A stretch of 64,000 bases of DNA. Source: Adiantum capillus-veneris. Taxonomy: Eukaryota; Streptophyta; Polypodiopsida; Polypodiales; Pteridaceae. The position numbers and the translations under genes are program-made. The stretch spans positions 89,352,587 to 89,416,586 of the forward strand of contig CM043966.1 of the NCBI GenBank assembly GCA_014529385.2, in the 5' to 3' direction. Positions 22,874 through 34,528 of the stretch are shown piece after piece (positions within the stretch are counted from its first letter, which is position 1; each line of letters opens with the position of its first letter). The notes beneath the pieces were generated by a model, which saw nothing but the letters and a program-made list of their open reading frames with translations, ran no database searches and was not told the DNA's origin.

Positions 22874-24358
22874 TCAAAGATGTGTCTTTCCCTTTTTAAC
22901 CACTACGATAAAGGCAAAATCCCGCAATATGATGAACCATCTTACGATTCGTCCGGTGTTGCATGGTTTGTTGACAAGGTATAAAAGGGCTTGATGGTCT
23001 GTGAAAAACACAAACATATTTGCGAGGAGATAATGCCAAAATTCCTTGACGGCATAAACCATTCCAATCCCCTCTCTCTCAGTGGTTGTGTAATTCCTTT
23101 TAGCATTATTTAGTTGTCGGCTGGAATAGCTAACTGGAAAATCCATGGTTCCCTCTTCTGGCTGAGCCAAGATACATCTGATAGCAAATACAGATGCATC
23201 TGTATGGACATGAAAGATTTTTTCCCAATTAGGTGCTCGTAGCAATGGAGCAGATACAAGGGCATCTTTTAATTTCTTAAAGGATTCCTCGCACTTATTA
23301 GTCCATTCAAAGATCACTATAAGTCTATACAATGGTTGTGCAATAATTGCATACATGTGTATGAACCTCCTGTAATAACCACAATGTCCCATGAAGCAAT
23401 GTACTTGCTTTGCATTGATCTGCTTAGGCATTTCAATAATCAACTTAATCTTATCCAAATCTATGGAAATGCCATGTTTCGAGACAATATGCCCTAAGAT
23501 TCGTCCTTGTCTTACCATGAAAACACATTTTTTTGGATTAAGGCAAATCCTATATGTTCTGCATTTTTTGAATACCTTTTTGACATGTTCCACATGTTCC
23601 TCTCTTTGAAGAGAGTGTACACATAGGTCATCCATATAGATTTCCAAGAAATTCCTCAAGTACTCCTTGAAGGCATGTGCCATCAATCTTTGAAATGTGG
23701 CAGGTGCATTTGTTAAACCAAATGGCATGACCCGGTATGCAAATATGCCCCATTCAGTGGAAAATGCCATTTTATGTTGGTCCTCGAGTGAAATTGCAAG
23801 TTGATTGTAACCAGAGAACCCATCCAAGAAGGAATATGCACGCTTTCCTGCCACTCTTTCAAGAACATGGTCCGTAATTGGTAAGGGATAGTTATCCCTT
23901 ATTGTGGCTGCATTGACTTTTTTGAGGTTGACACACACTCGGAGTTTGCCATTCTTTTTTGGTACAACAATGATTGGGGATACCCAATCTGTGTGTTCTA
24001 TCTCATAGATAAACTCCACGTCTTTCAATTTATCAATCTCTTCCTTAATATGCTTAGCAAAGGTATCATAGTACGTGTATGGCCTATATCTGCTAGGCTT
24101 CACATCAGGTTTTAAAGGGATAGTATGCTGACATATTGTGGGATCCACTCCCTTTAAATCCTTGTAAGACCATGAAAACACATCCTTATATTCCTGAAGA
24201 AGGCTAAGAAGCTCCTCTTCCTCGTCTCGGCTCAGGTCGATGGCTATATAGACGGGTTGCGGTTTCTCTCCAGGTTGTGCTAGGTCTACTTTCTTTGCAT
24301 CTTCCAGCCCATCGTAAGACTCTTTCTCCCGTTGCTCTCTTCTGGGTTGTGTCAACAC
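22874..24358 (-). pseudogene. B reverse transcriptase-RNase H
   Basis: One open minus-strand frame of 494 codons. RT motifs in order: [57 protein letters not shown] and the catalytic YMDDLCVHS (about 23630). RNase H follows with HTDASVFAIRCILAQ (about 23190), TTEREGIGMVYAVK and FFTDHQALLYLVN. The frame ends at a stop at 22874 within the ADRLS region of the RNase H end. As a domain pair it looks intact, but the polyprotein is broken on both sides. The FLDGFSGYNQ form places it in the plant Tat/Athila-type branch. Confidence 0.9.
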
Positions 24359-24648
24359 TATCTTTCGGTCTTGAATAGTGAACTGTTTGTAATGGGACGG
24401 TACACTCCTATGGTTTCTGCTATTGTCTTTCTCATCCTCTCTGTTGTCAGTTTCGGTTGTCCATACTTCCTCAGAGTCTTCTTGAGCTCTTGTTACCTTT
24501 TCTTACATTCAAGTTTCATCAATTTTGGTTCTTCTAATTTTGATTCTATTTCCATTCTTTTGGATTTAGTTTTTGCCTTCAACCTCTGAGTTCGTTTTTT
24601 TACATCCCTAGGACTATCTTTTGTCCTAGGGTCTCGATCTTGAGAGAA

Positions 24649-25737
24649 CTAAGCTGATATTTTGTTTTTAATGCAATCTTTTTCCTTTACCAGAGATAAG
24701 AATTCCATTCTATTGTTTATGTTTGGCATTGGGTTATCTTTGGCCTTGTGAGCTTTCTTCCATTTTTTGTAATGTGCTTGACATCTCGGTTTTTGATTTG
24801 GAAAATTGTAAAACCATACATCAAGTATTATTTCCTCTAGCTCACTAGGGTTGTCAGAACATCCATTATCTGCATCATCATCTCGTTCAAGATGATCTGT
24901 AGAATCGTGGAATAGCTCCCCATCCATTTCTTGCTTATTTTTTATTTTTCTTGATTGACCTGAGATTTGGTAATCACCATCTTCTATTAATGCAACCATG
25001 TAATATGGAACCACATCATACCCATCCTGGTCACAAAACTTAGTCGTCGGTCCCTCTGCAATAGCACACACATCGACTCTTCTAGAAAATGTTTTGGAAT
25101 GTATTCTGCATCCTCGATCGCTCTATCTAGAATACATTCTTCTCGTTTTAGGCTTCCACAATTGGATGCCCCACACATACATAACTCCTTTGGTTTACCT
25201 ATCCAATCTGGGAGTTCTGACCCTACTATCGTGGAAGCATCAAACTCTTCTACTGGGGTTCTGTTGACATCTTTGTAGCTATGGTCTTTAAGGTTTATTC
25301 TTGTAGTAGTCTCCATGCGTCTGAGGTATATGTAATTGTAGCCCCAATTTTGGATCATCTTTAATTGTCGCATGAAGGGTTGCCCAAGTAGTATGTCATA
25401 GTTATTTTTCTTGCCAAAATCCACAATTGTAAAGGTATGGTCGTACTCAATTCCACAAGACTTAACAACTATTTTCTCCAAAATCCCTATGGGTCTCTCC
25501 ATATAATCGTCAGCCAGTTGCAGCTTCATTCTGGTGGTTTTCAAAGCTGGTTTTCCCCATTTCTTTCATACATCCTTTGTCACGATGGCTACACCAGCTC
25601 CATTGTCAAGAATTGCCATGGTGGTAACACCTTCTAATTCAATCGGGAGCATGGTATTGCCATCTTCCCCTTCACATTATTCTCCTACCTTGTTTAAAGG
25701 CACTGCTTGCATGTTTACTTGAGGTTTTTCTAATTCC
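24649..25737 (-). pseudogene. B protease and linker before RT
   Basis: The minus strand carries a retropepsin with AILDNGAGVAIV (about 25590-25625; DNGA instead of DSGA), then QLADDYMERPIGILEK, YDHTFTIVDFGKKNNYDILLGQPFM, and a long tail with a Cys-containing CGASNCGSLKREECI segment. The frame passes from one ORF (25544-24987) to another (25071-24649), whose end is a basic HYKKWKKAHKAKDNP linker. Stops (for example at about 25570) break it. It corresponds to the A protease at 44720-45469. Confidence 0.82.
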
Positions 25738-25748
25738 TTGATTACTTC

Positions 25749-26277
25749 CTATATTCGTGAATTCGGATCCCTTACTCCACATTTTTGGAGACATTTTCCT
25801 ACTGTATTCCATATATTAGGTCTTAATTTGAGAAGCTCTGCTAGAGTAATGGTACAAGTCACTAGAGTTGATAAGAGTGTTATCAAACCCTGGGAGTCTA
25901 TACCCTTCCTTGTAGCGAGTTGATGTGATGGTACAACTTTCATATCTGACTTTGCTTCATACTCTCCCATATATGAGGGTAATGTTTTCAGAGATACAGG
26001 TTGGGTATTCAAGATTTCACAAATCCTTTGTCTCCCCAATAAGAGTGCATCTCAATATCTGCTTGAGGTCCTGCCTCAAATTCTTCAATAGGAGGAAGAA
26101 AGTCATCTTCTCCCATACTGGTCTTGTTAACCCTTTCGCTTAGTTCATTAGCTTCATTGTTGGCTTCCCTTATCTATATCCAAAGATCATTTAAGCCCTC
26201 GTCGCTTTTATACAATTCAGGTGTGATAGGTTGGAACCCTTTTGATGTTGAGTTTGTTGTGTTCCTCGCTATCCCCG
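25749..26277 (-). pseudogene. B Gag-protease linker, part left of C
   Basis: Minus-strand frame 26039-25749 gives a SLKTLPSYMGEYEAKSD segment that matches SLKTLPSYLGEYEAKSE of A (about 45600-45660), then a VTCTITLAELLKLRPN-VGKCL block also found in A. It joins 32204 onwards across the inserted element C. Function of this linker is unknown. Stops are present. Confidence 0.75.
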
Positions 26278-26399
26278 TGTAAGGACATGGGTCCCATGGG
26301 CAAAGCCACCGGCACGGCCGAACAGTGTGTACGCTAGAGGAGGCTATAAGATAGCACGGTTGGGTGGAGACTAGCACATGCATTACCACCGCCCTTTCA
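26278..26399 (+). repeat. C 5' LTR (122 bp)
   Basis: Starts TGTAAGGACATGGG and ends CGCCCTTTCA. A GGCTATAAGATAG word at about 26342-26354 may be the TATA region. The primer site starts two bases later. Confidence 0.92.
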
Positions 26400-26400
26400 T

Positions 26401-26412
26401 TGGTATCCGAGC
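26401..26412 (+). other. C primer-binding site
   Basis: TGGTATCCGAGC differs at one base from TGGTATCAGAGC, the complement of the initiator Met-tRNA 3' end, and lies one base after the LTR. Confidence 0.88.
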
Positions 26413-27141
26413 TATTTTTGGGAGGAGACGAAAAGCGGCTTGCATGTGCGTACGACGCCTTGCTTCTCCCCCACGTTCTGCAGATAGCGACGTCTTCGTT
26501 GTGCAGCAAAAAGAAGACAAGTGCAATTTTCTGTGCAAGGCGTGGACGAACAGCAACAGCCGACTGCGTGGCTCCATCTACGCCCTCCACAGTGCATGGC
26601 CAAGGCAAACTCGACTAGCAACTCGACGGCACCAAGGCTCCGAAGGATTCTGTTGGCAGCGTTGGCTGCGTGCGTAGGAAGGCCCGCTTAACCCTTGCAT
26701 GAAGGAGGGTTGAACCCACCCATGAGGGTAAGAGGCCAACACTTTACCATCAAGCTATTGGCCCTTGTTGTGTATAACAAGGAAAGATAGTCTACTTGTG
26801 TTGAAAGGAAAACTAGAGGAAAGGGAAAGCTTCAAACTTCAAGGAAGTAGCTTTACCCTTCCTTTTCACTTCTTGTAGGAAGGCAAGTTTTCCTCCAAAA
26901 ATTCTTTTTTCCTCAAGGAGGTAGCTTCAAAGTGAAGAGAAGCCTTCGCAAAAACGACGAGTTTTTGTGAATAATCATCAAAGGTGTTCTTACAAGGAAA
27001 GACAAGTGAAGCGCTCAACTTTTCGCAAGACGAGGTTCGCATGCAACGCAAATCGCAGAGCATACAAAACACAAAGACTTTAATTTCTCAAGGTACAAGT
27101 TGTCGTTTCTTTTTCTCTCTTTGCATTAGTGTGTGTTTACC
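26413..27141 (+). other. C leader, 0.7 kb
   Basis: No gene supported. Open frames on both strands at 26364-26677 are short, overlap each other and have no family signature. A CAAGGAGGTAGCTTCAAAGTG-like motif recurs (near 26841 and 26914), showing a small internal duplication. Confidence 0.5.
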
Positions 27142-28290
27142 ATGGCCAGTGAGGATATCCCACCTACACACACGTTTGATTCTGAGCATGTAGATCAAAA
27201 TCAGGGCACCACGGGTGCTGCTGACACTAATATGCATGATGATGATGATCTAGGAGATCATGGGCTTGTAGATATGGATTCTTTTAAGACTTTGGAACAT
27301 CTCCAAAGCGTACTTGAAAGAAACCTCTCTGCACTCAATGCAAACATTACCAATCTTACAGAGTTACTTGTGAAATTTATGAATTCACAGGCAACTCAAG
27401 GAGCCACAAGTGGCACGGTTCAAGGGAACCAAGCTCGCATGACTCAAGGAGTCCAAGAGACAAGTGTTGCAGAAGATGCAAAAGGTAGCAATGCATTACT
27501 TAAGAATATCACAATTCCTGAGTTTCACGGGGAAGAGCACGATCGTAACAAGGATGCGGTCATACGTTCTTACACAAATGGAGTGATATTCATAGATTGA
27601 GACACACCCCGGATATAAAGACGGCTGTGGAAACAAGTCTATCTCTTAAAGGCAAGGTCTATAAGTGGTGGATGACATTTTCAATAGATGCTCGTCCTCC
27701 GTCTTGAGCTACGTTTCAAGCTTCTTTCTCCAAAGAGTTTTTGGACTCCAATGAAGAAGATAAGAATTGGTTAGCATGGGATGCATGCCGCATGTCTGGC
27801 CTCTCTCTCACACAGTACCTTTCAAAGTATCGGGAAATCATATTAAAACTAGAAGGTCTAAATGAATTCCAAAAGATACGGGGTTTTAATAGGGGTCTTG
27901 ACAAAGACTATCGTCTTCATGTTAAGACCCAACATCCAAAAACTTTGGAAGAAGCCATTAGTCATGCACAAAGATATGATGATGACCAAGAGCGGAAAGG
28001 AAATGTTCCCTACTCTAAGAATACTTTGCTAAGAGCAATGTGGCTAAGAGCCAATGGCGAGGTAGATCTCCCACACGTTCCAAGAGGAATAAGAGACAAT
28101 CTACCTCTCTGCACCCACAAAGGCTAAGAAGCCTAAGCAATCATGAGATGCTCCGCGTGGGTCTCTTAGGACTGCTGATTTTGAATGTGCAAAGAAACAA
28201 AATTTGTGTTTTAGATGTCTTTCGGACCAACATAACAAGAAAGATTGTCCTCTTTTGCAAGGCAAAGAAAAGGCCATGCACACAGTGCAA
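27142..28290 (+). pseudogene. C Gag with zinc knuckle
   Basis: Starts at ATG 27142 (MASEDIPPT). An acidic N-terminus and a coiled region (SVLERNLSALNANITNLTELL) precede the capsid core. The frame is lost at about 27560 (stop 27598-27600) and the capsid continues in another frame with GKVYKWWMTF, a stop near 27706, and then LSLTQYLSKYREI and GFNRGLDKDYR (27741-28127). The knuckle CFRCLSDQHNKKDC (C-x2-C-x4-H-x4-C) is at about 28204-28245. At least two frameshifts and a stop inactivate it. Confidence 0.85.
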
Positions 28291-28409
28291 CGCCTCACAT
28301 TAGATTCATCTCCTAAATATTGTGATGTAGAGGTTCTTCATATGGAAGAAAAGCAGAAGTGTTGTGTGCCTGCTTCAATGTGGCAGCCCACCTTTGGCCC
28401 CCATGATTT

Positions 28410-28752
28410 GATTCGCATGCATGGCACTATTAACGGACAACGTGTTTAGTGGATGATGGTGCAACTCATACTTCTTGAACTATAAGCTAGTCAAGAAATT
28501 GAAACTTACACAGACTCCCTGCTCTCACAAGTATGTGGTGGAGCAGATGTCTGGGAATGATAAAGAAGTATGGGACACGGTAGTTCAAGGGGTTGAGGTT
28601 ATTGTTCAAGATCACATGATGACCCTTGACTTCCAACTTATGAACATGGACCGTGCTGATTTAGTTTTAGGACGGAAATGGCTGCATGGTTTAGAAAACA
28701 CATTGCACACTAGTTATGAACACAACTCCTTTATCCTTTATGGCCAATGGTA
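28410..28752 (+). pseudogene. C protease
   Basis: A retropepsin with the active-site block LVDDGATHTS at about 28446-28475 (DDGA in place of DSGA). A frameshift follows directly, after which the frame 28475-28752 continues NYKLVKKLKL and ends with the typical DLVLGRKWLHGL segment. The broken frame at the active site makes it inactive. Confidence 0.8.
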
Positions 28753-28900
28753 AACATGTGCTTTTGCTTGGTGAGAAAAATACCATCTGCACCTCTTATA
28801 TGTATAGCCGAGCTTTCTATTTTGCAGAAAGCAAATTTAATAGATGAAGTCTTTTTGTGTTACTGCTTGTCACCAAGTCTTGTGAATTCTCAAGAGCCAA

Positions 28901-28990
28901 GTGCAATGAATTCTAGTAATGGTATGCAAAGTGCAATGAATTCTAGTAATGGTATGCAAAGTGCAATGAATTCTACTGATAAACAAAGTG
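28901..28990 (+). repeat. C linker tandem repeat, 30-bp unit
   Basis: Three consecutive units of about 30 bp, each with GTGCAATGAATTCTA, lie between protease and RT. They encode repeats of the SAMNSSNGMQ type. The first two units are identical over the full unit and the third diverges, so the copy number has probably changed recently. Confidence 0.85.
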
Positions 28991-29103
28991 TTAACAAATC
29001 TAACGAGCAAAGTGCTCTCAATTTTAATTCTATAGAGCAACGTGCAACTGTTGTAAAACAAACATTACAGGAATTATAAGATTCTCCATCTCATCATAAC
29101 TCT

Positions 29104-30466
29104 AGTTTACTTTCTCCTTTTGCATGGCAAAAGCTGACTCACTTACTTACGGAGTATAGTGATGTGTTCTCAAGTGATTTACCGCCGGGTTTACCCCCTA
29201 CACGTGATGTGCAACATGGCATAGATGTCTTGACAGGCACTAAACTGGTGAGTAAACCACCTTATCGTATGAGTCCAAGGAGGTTGAGAGTCAGCTGGCT
29301 GACTACCTCGCTCGTGGTTTCATTAGACCTAGCACTTCACCTTGGGCATCACCAATTCTATTGGCAAAAAAGAAAGATGGTACTACGCGCATGTGCGTAG
29401 ATTATCGCAGATTAAATGCGATAACCATCAAGAACAAGTATCCTCTGCCTCGAGTGGATGAGTTATTTGATCAACTCCACGGGGCAAGATACTATACAAA
29501 GATAGATCTTCGTTCAGGATACCACCAGGTACGTATCCTACTTCAAGATATCTCCAAAATTGCCTTTAGAACACGGTTCGGGCATTTTGAATTTTTGGTT
29601 ATGCCTTTTGGTCTAACCAATGCTCCAGCTACATTTATGACACTCATGGATAGTGTCTTACGTCCCTATCTTGGAAAATTTGTTGTGGTTTTCCTTGATG
29701 ATATTCTCATTTATAGTAAGACTGAAGATGAACACATACAACACTTACGATTAGTGCTTGAACAGCTACGAGCTCACGCGTTGTATGCTAAGCAAAGCAA
29801 GTGCGATCTCTTTAAAACAGAGATACATTACCTCGGTCATGTGATCTCTTATTCTATCATCAAGATGGATACTGACAAGGTCGCTGCCATTCTTCGATGG
29901 CCACATCCCAACACGGTTGAGGAGCTTCAAATATTTTTAGGCATGGCTGGATTTTATCGACTGTATATCTGTGACTATGCCAAAATCACTGTTCCTATGA
30001 CAGATCAACTTAAAGCAAAAGTTAAGACCTTTTCTTGCGAAGAAGCCCAAAAACGCAGTTTCGAACAGCTCAAGGTAGCCACTGCTCCCATCCTAGCAAT
30101 CGTCGACCCACTTAAGCCGTTTGTGGTAGAGACTGATGCTAGTGATAAAGCCATTGGTGCGGTACTTCTCCAGGAGGGAAGACCTATAGACTTTGACAGT
30201 AAGAAGTTAGATAGAGCTCAACAGAATTATTTTGTCTATGAGAGAGAGCTCTATGCCATAATTCACGCTTTACGAAAGTGGCAACACTATTTATATGGTG
30301 TCGAGTTTGAAGTAGTTTTTGACCATGAGAGTATCAAATGGTTTACTACTCAAACAGACTTGAAGGGCCGTAAAACTAGATAGGCAGAAATCCTTCAAGA
30401 TTATGATTGTAAGCTACGATATTGCAAGGGGTGATATAATGTAGTGGTGGATGCACTAAGTCGGAT
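29104..30466 (+). pseudogene. C reverse transcriptase-RNase H
   Basis: RT begins near 29104 (LSPFAWQKL-type start), changes frame at about 29283, and is then open to 30380. Motifs: [47 protein letters not shown], the catalytic [12 protein letters not shown] (about 29682-29718), and RNase H with [17 protein letters not shown] and [18 protein letters not shown] at 30381-30383 and TGA at about 30432 interrupt the RNase H end, which continues as VVDALSRMP. Clearly a chromovirus polymerase, no longer complete. Confidence 0.88.
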
Positions 30467-30677
30467 GCCTCATATTAATTCACTTGCTTTCACGGAACTA
30501 AAGAGTGGATTTTTGGAGTCATTACGTGGCAAGTGTGCACAAGATCACTCATATGCTAAAGTGTGGAGTGCAATTTTAAAAAGGGATCCCTCACACTCAC
30601 ATGTCTCTGAACAGCCAAATCAACATGTCTCTGCACGTGCAGATAGAAATTCCAACACACAGAACTCCACAACCTAC

Positions 30678-31832
30678 TCAGGAAGAGCTTAAGCGATGGA
30701 AGAATTTTTCCATAGATGATGGCTACTTACTCCACAAAGGTAGAGTATGTGTCCCAAAGGACTCAGACACTAGGCGCCAAATCTTATTTGAGTGTCACGA
30801 TAGTCCAAGTGCTGCTCATCCAGGTATCCATAAGACATATGCCTTAGTTCGACGGCAATTTTATTGGCCGGGCTTACATCATGATGTTCAAGAGTACGTA
30901 CTAAACTGCCAACATTCCAAGTTAATAAGGCAGAGCGCCTCAAGATAGGTGGCCTTTTACATCCTTTAGAGATTCCACAAGGTAAGTGGGAGAGTATCTC
31001 TATGGATTTTGTAGTAGGACTACCTACTACAAATTGTGGTCATGACGCTATTTGGGTGATTGTAGACCGTCTCGCAAAGATGGGTCGATTCATTCCCACT
31101 AAGACTACGGTTAAGACAGCGAAATTAGCACGGCTATTTGTAGAGCATATATATAGACTCTATGGTCTTCCAGCTAGTATCATTAGTGACAGAGATCGAA
31201 AGTTTGATAATCACTTCTAGAGAGCTGTGTTCCAAAAGTTGGAAACTAAACTTAATCTAAGTACGACTGATCATCCAGAAACGGATGGTCAAACAGAAAG
31301 AGTTAACCAAGTTCTAGAGGATATGCTACGAGCATACGTTAGCAAGAAGCAAACCAATTGGGAAGACTACTTACCTATATTGGAATTTGCTTATAATAGT
31401 TCAAAGCATGTGACTACAGGGTTTAGTCCATTTATGCTTTTGTATGGATTTCAACCTAGATCACCCATTATGGTGGGGTTGGCTAAGGAGAAGATACAAC
31501 AAGCGAAGGATTTTCTCCAAGACCATTTTGACATGCTTCGAGTTGCTCGACAGAATGTTAAGCAAGCTCAAGATCAATATAAGAAGTATACAGATGAGCA
31601 TCGATGTCTTGCTACTCTCGAAGAAGGAGACAAGGTTTTCCTCAAAGTTCCGAAGCATTTAGAAAGTCTGAAGACGGGAAAGGTTGCTAAACTTTCACCA
31701 CGCTATTGTGGACCGTTTACCATTCTTAAACGTATAGGTCAAGTGGACTATAAGTTAGCTCTTCCAAAGCACTCACCAGTTCATCTTGTTTTCCATGTTA
31801 GGTCGTTTACAAAAACAGCTATGACAGAATGA
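30678..31832 (+). pseudogene. C integrase
   Basis: Zinc-finger part at about 30780-30920 with HDSPSAAHPGIHKTY and FYWPGLHHDV, but its closing Cys pair is reduced (NCQHSK where C-x2-C is expected). A frameshift near 30945 is followed by the core: MDFVVGLPT with the first Asp (31002), ISDRDRKF with the second Asp (about 31190), a TAG at about 31218, and TDGQTERVNQVLEDMLRAY with the Glu (about 31280). The C-terminal part (KVFLKVPKHLES, LSPRYCGPF, HLVFHVRS) is well kept. DNA joining would need an intact frame, which is lacking. Confidence 0.88.
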
Positions 31833-31839
31833 TAATGTC

Positions 31840-32060
31840 ATTGACATAGGTGTGCTGGTTGACCTTATCAAACCGCCAAGCATTCCTCATGAGCCTGAAA
31901 AGATTTTGGATTCTCATGAGCTTTGCACCAGACATCATGTCAAACGATAGGTGTTAGTAAAATGGCTAGATAGACCTGAAGAAGGTTCTACATGGGAGAA
32001 TGTCTCTGCACTTAAGAAACATTTTCCTACATTCTTTTTTGAGGGCAAAAATGATTCTCC
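31840..32060 (+). pseudogene. C chromodomain
   Basis: After the integrase stop, plus-strand fragments give ILDSHELCTRHHVKR and, after a stop, VLVKWLDRPEEGSTWENVSA, the usual beta-strand and W-E-N end of an integrase chromodomain, which directs insertion to modified chromatin in this group. The stops show decay. The G-rich tract at 32061-32072 follows at once. Confidence 0.8.
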
Positions 32061-32075
32061 AATGGGGGGGGGTAA

Positions 32076-32198
32076 TGTAAGGACATGGGTCCTATGGGCA
32101 AGGCCACCGGCACGGCCGAACAGTGTGTACGCTAGGGGGAGGCTATAAGATAGCACGGTTGGGTGGAGACTAGTACACACATTACCACAGCCCTTTCA
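32076..32198 (+). repeat. C 3' LTR (123 bp) with polypurine tract
   Basis: Starts TGTAAGGACATGGG and ends CAGCCCTTTCA. The tract AATGGGGGGGGG lies at 32061-32072. The CCCCG duplication follows. Confidence 0.92.
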
Positions 32199-32203
32199 CC
32201 CCG

Positions 32204-33542
32204 GTTTTTCTATTGAATGTTCAAGTTTTAATTCAATTTTTGGAGTAACATTTAGTCGTTCTGATCCGTGTGTTGCAGGGTTTCTCGACATTGGTATTGG
32301 AAGTTCTACTTCCTCCACCTATTTCCTTGAAGTTGGTTCTAGTAAGGTTTGCGCAGTTTGGATCATCTTTTGATACATTTCTAGTCTCTGTTTTTCTAAC
32401 TCAGCATAGGGATATGTCATCCATTTTTGTTCCTGAGTTTGGTCAATTTATAAGCCTTAAGTCATATGCTTTCTACTAGCACAGATCTGCCTGCTTCCGC
32501 ACTTTTGGATTTCACTTTCTTCTCAAGCTCTATGTCTATCGGTGTTTCTCGTTTTTGAAGTGCTTGTCTTTCAACTTTTTCTAGTCTGTCTTTGGTTCAC
32601 TGTAATTCTTCCGTTATGACATTTTGTTCTCTTACTTTTCTCACTTCTACCCGTGCTCTTCTATCTTTCCATGTGTTTCATTGGCTTTTTTGTTCAATGC
32701 TAGGTGTTTTACGTCTTGGTTCTTCATTTTCAAGTCCCCCTTTTTCTTTTTGAGCATGAGCTCGTGTGATGAACTGTATAGGTATTACTGTGTCATTTTC
32801 AGAACCATTGCTTGAAGGGATAGCCTCCAAAATGTTTATGGTTGCTTTAACTGTTTTGTTTGGATTTTTTGGACAATCGGTAATCAATTGAGTGATGCCG
32901 CAGTCTCGACAATACGTATTGACTTGAAAAATTTCCTAATGAGGACAGTCTTTCATAAGATGGTCACCCCCACATTTATAGCAAGGTCCCAACGATTGTC
33001 GTGGAGCTCCTTGAGCACCCCTCTGTTGGTAAGCAGGTCTTGGTCCATTCAAACCTCCATTGGCTATGAACAACAATGTTCTCTCATCCAAACTATCTCT
33101 ACTTTCTCTTATAGCCTGTGCTGCTATTGGTGGTTCAACATTGCTGATCATACTCCATGGTTCCGACGCTCTCAGCTCTTCTAGTGGGTAGTATGTTGGG
33201 TAGGCCATTGTTCCACTTGGCTCTTTGTAATAAACAGGGACAGGCACTAAGGCTTGTTCCTTTGGTCCTTCCACAGCGGGTGTGTATTTCACACATATCG
33301 GTCTTGTCCCTGGGAGAGTAATGGTTGTTTCCCTAAAACTGGCTATGGTCGTTCAACCCCAGCTGGGTCCTGGAAAATTCCCCGTAGTATATCTAGGTAC
33401 AGGTTGCAATGGAGGTGGTGCTACTTGCGATTGGGAAACATACGATCATTCTTTCACATACCCTTTATTATAGTAGCATTCCTCAGTAACATGATTTGTC
33501 CATTTTTGTTGGATGGTGCACCACTTTAATGGCTTAGCCTGT
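32204..33542 (-). pseudogene. B Gag C-terminal part with two zinc knuckles
   Basis: Minus-strand coding between the A and C insertions. From right to left: a Pro-rich stretch (TPAVEGPKEQALVPVPVYY), FIANGGLNGPRPAYQQRG, a first knuckle CYKCGGDHLMKDC (about 32980-32936), a second CRDCGITQLITDC (about 32920-32870), then a charged linker with KNPNKTVKATINILEA (32887-32678). The same order exists in A. Both knuckles have C-x2-C-x3or4-H-x4-C-like spacing; in the second the His is replaced by Gln in B (A has ECGVTHFIEDC). Stops separate the segments. Confidence 0.82.
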
Positions 33543-34480
33543 TGTTAAGGCGGTTACGCCGCTAGCGGAAGCTAAATAGCGAGAACTCAACCAACAACAG
33601 AATTTGTCAGACGAGGACGAAGCTTGACCCGCAGGCGCATGGAAACAACTAGGTGGGTGTCAAATCACCTACTCGACCTTCTAATGACAATCACTACCAA
33701 GGAAATCAAATCTAAGTTCTAAAATACGCAAGTGACTGAAATCCGTACTACGAACGAATGCTATACGAAACAGGATCTAGAATCATCGAATCGATCTCAA
33801 ACTCAAGGGGAAGTCTATACACTAGGTAAGAACAACACCCTAAAGACTTGAACTGCAAAATCAACCTATAACCACTCCGTGCGGTAAACGCGTATGAAGA
33901 CAGGCCGAAAATTACAGGTGACCGAAACTTGACCCCGATGGTACGAATGTGTAGCTCTACTCGTTGTGGTTCTATAGATATGCTGCACGCTCTATTCCGA
34001 CACACGAGTTGGAAGAAAACTCACACCGAAGCTCGTAGGAACTTACCTCACATAGAAGTCGATAGCTCACACTCTTGGTATCTGTGCGTAGCTCTCACCG
34101 TTGCTAACACAATGGTGGTGTCGCTTCTCCAATGGCGGCCCCGTAGCTCGCGTAGCAAGAAGATAAGACTCTCTCTCTCTCTCTCTCTCTCTCAGACACA
34201 GTCACAGCGCTCAAAACTCACCTTGATTAATAATTGAATCTCCCTTAGGTTACAAAACTTTGGCTTATATACCTCAGCCTTGGAGGTGAGAACATCTCTA
34301 ATTATGTACATCAGCAGGTGAAATTACGTCGGGATTACAGACTGGAAACTCAATTGAGTCCCGTTACTTAGTGAATGGCTCAAATCAAAATTAATGTCGG
34401 AAAGACATTTATTACAATCAATGGTTACAAAATGATGGGTGTGAGCAAAAATGCGGGTGTGATCCTCTGCTGGCTCAACA
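33543..34480 (-). repeat. A 3' LTR (938 bp) with polypurine tract
   Basis: Plus-strand ends TGTTAAGGCGG and GGCTCAACA. The minus-strand tract GCGGAGGGGGGAG (34481-34493) abuts it. A CT microsatellite near 34171-34193 is 2 bp longer than in the other LTR. Eight substitutions relative to the 5' LTR all lie between 34048 and 34160. A half-site TAAACGCGTATGAAGAC at 33885-33901 resembles one arm and the centre of the array palindrome. Confidence 0.96.
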
Positions 34481-34528
34481 CTCCCCCCCTCCGCGTTCAT
34501 GTCGTCCCTGACATGACTTTTGGCTTGG

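Larger units (their letters stand above)
26278..32198 (+). mobile_element. Element C: chromovirus (Ty3/gypsy) with very short LTRs
   Basis: A 5.9-kb plus-strand element with LTRs of 122 and 123 bp, target duplication CCCCG (26273-26277 and 32199-32203), a primer site close to initiator Met-tRNA and a G-rich tract before the 3' LTR. Gene order is Gag, protease, RT, RNase H, integrase, chromodomain, typical of plant chromoviruses. LTRs differ at about 7 positions. Several stops and frameshifts make it non-autonomous now. It sits in the Gag-protease linker of B. Confidence 0.93.

Noticed and set aside
26364-26677. Overlapping ORFs on both strands in the C leader
   Set aside because: They sit between primer site and gag, overlap on opposite strands and have no family signature.
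33748-34005. 85-codon minus-strand ORF repeated identically at 50744-51001
   Set aside because: It lies inside the two LTRs of A, so it is duplicated with them; no domain and no counterpart in the B LTR.
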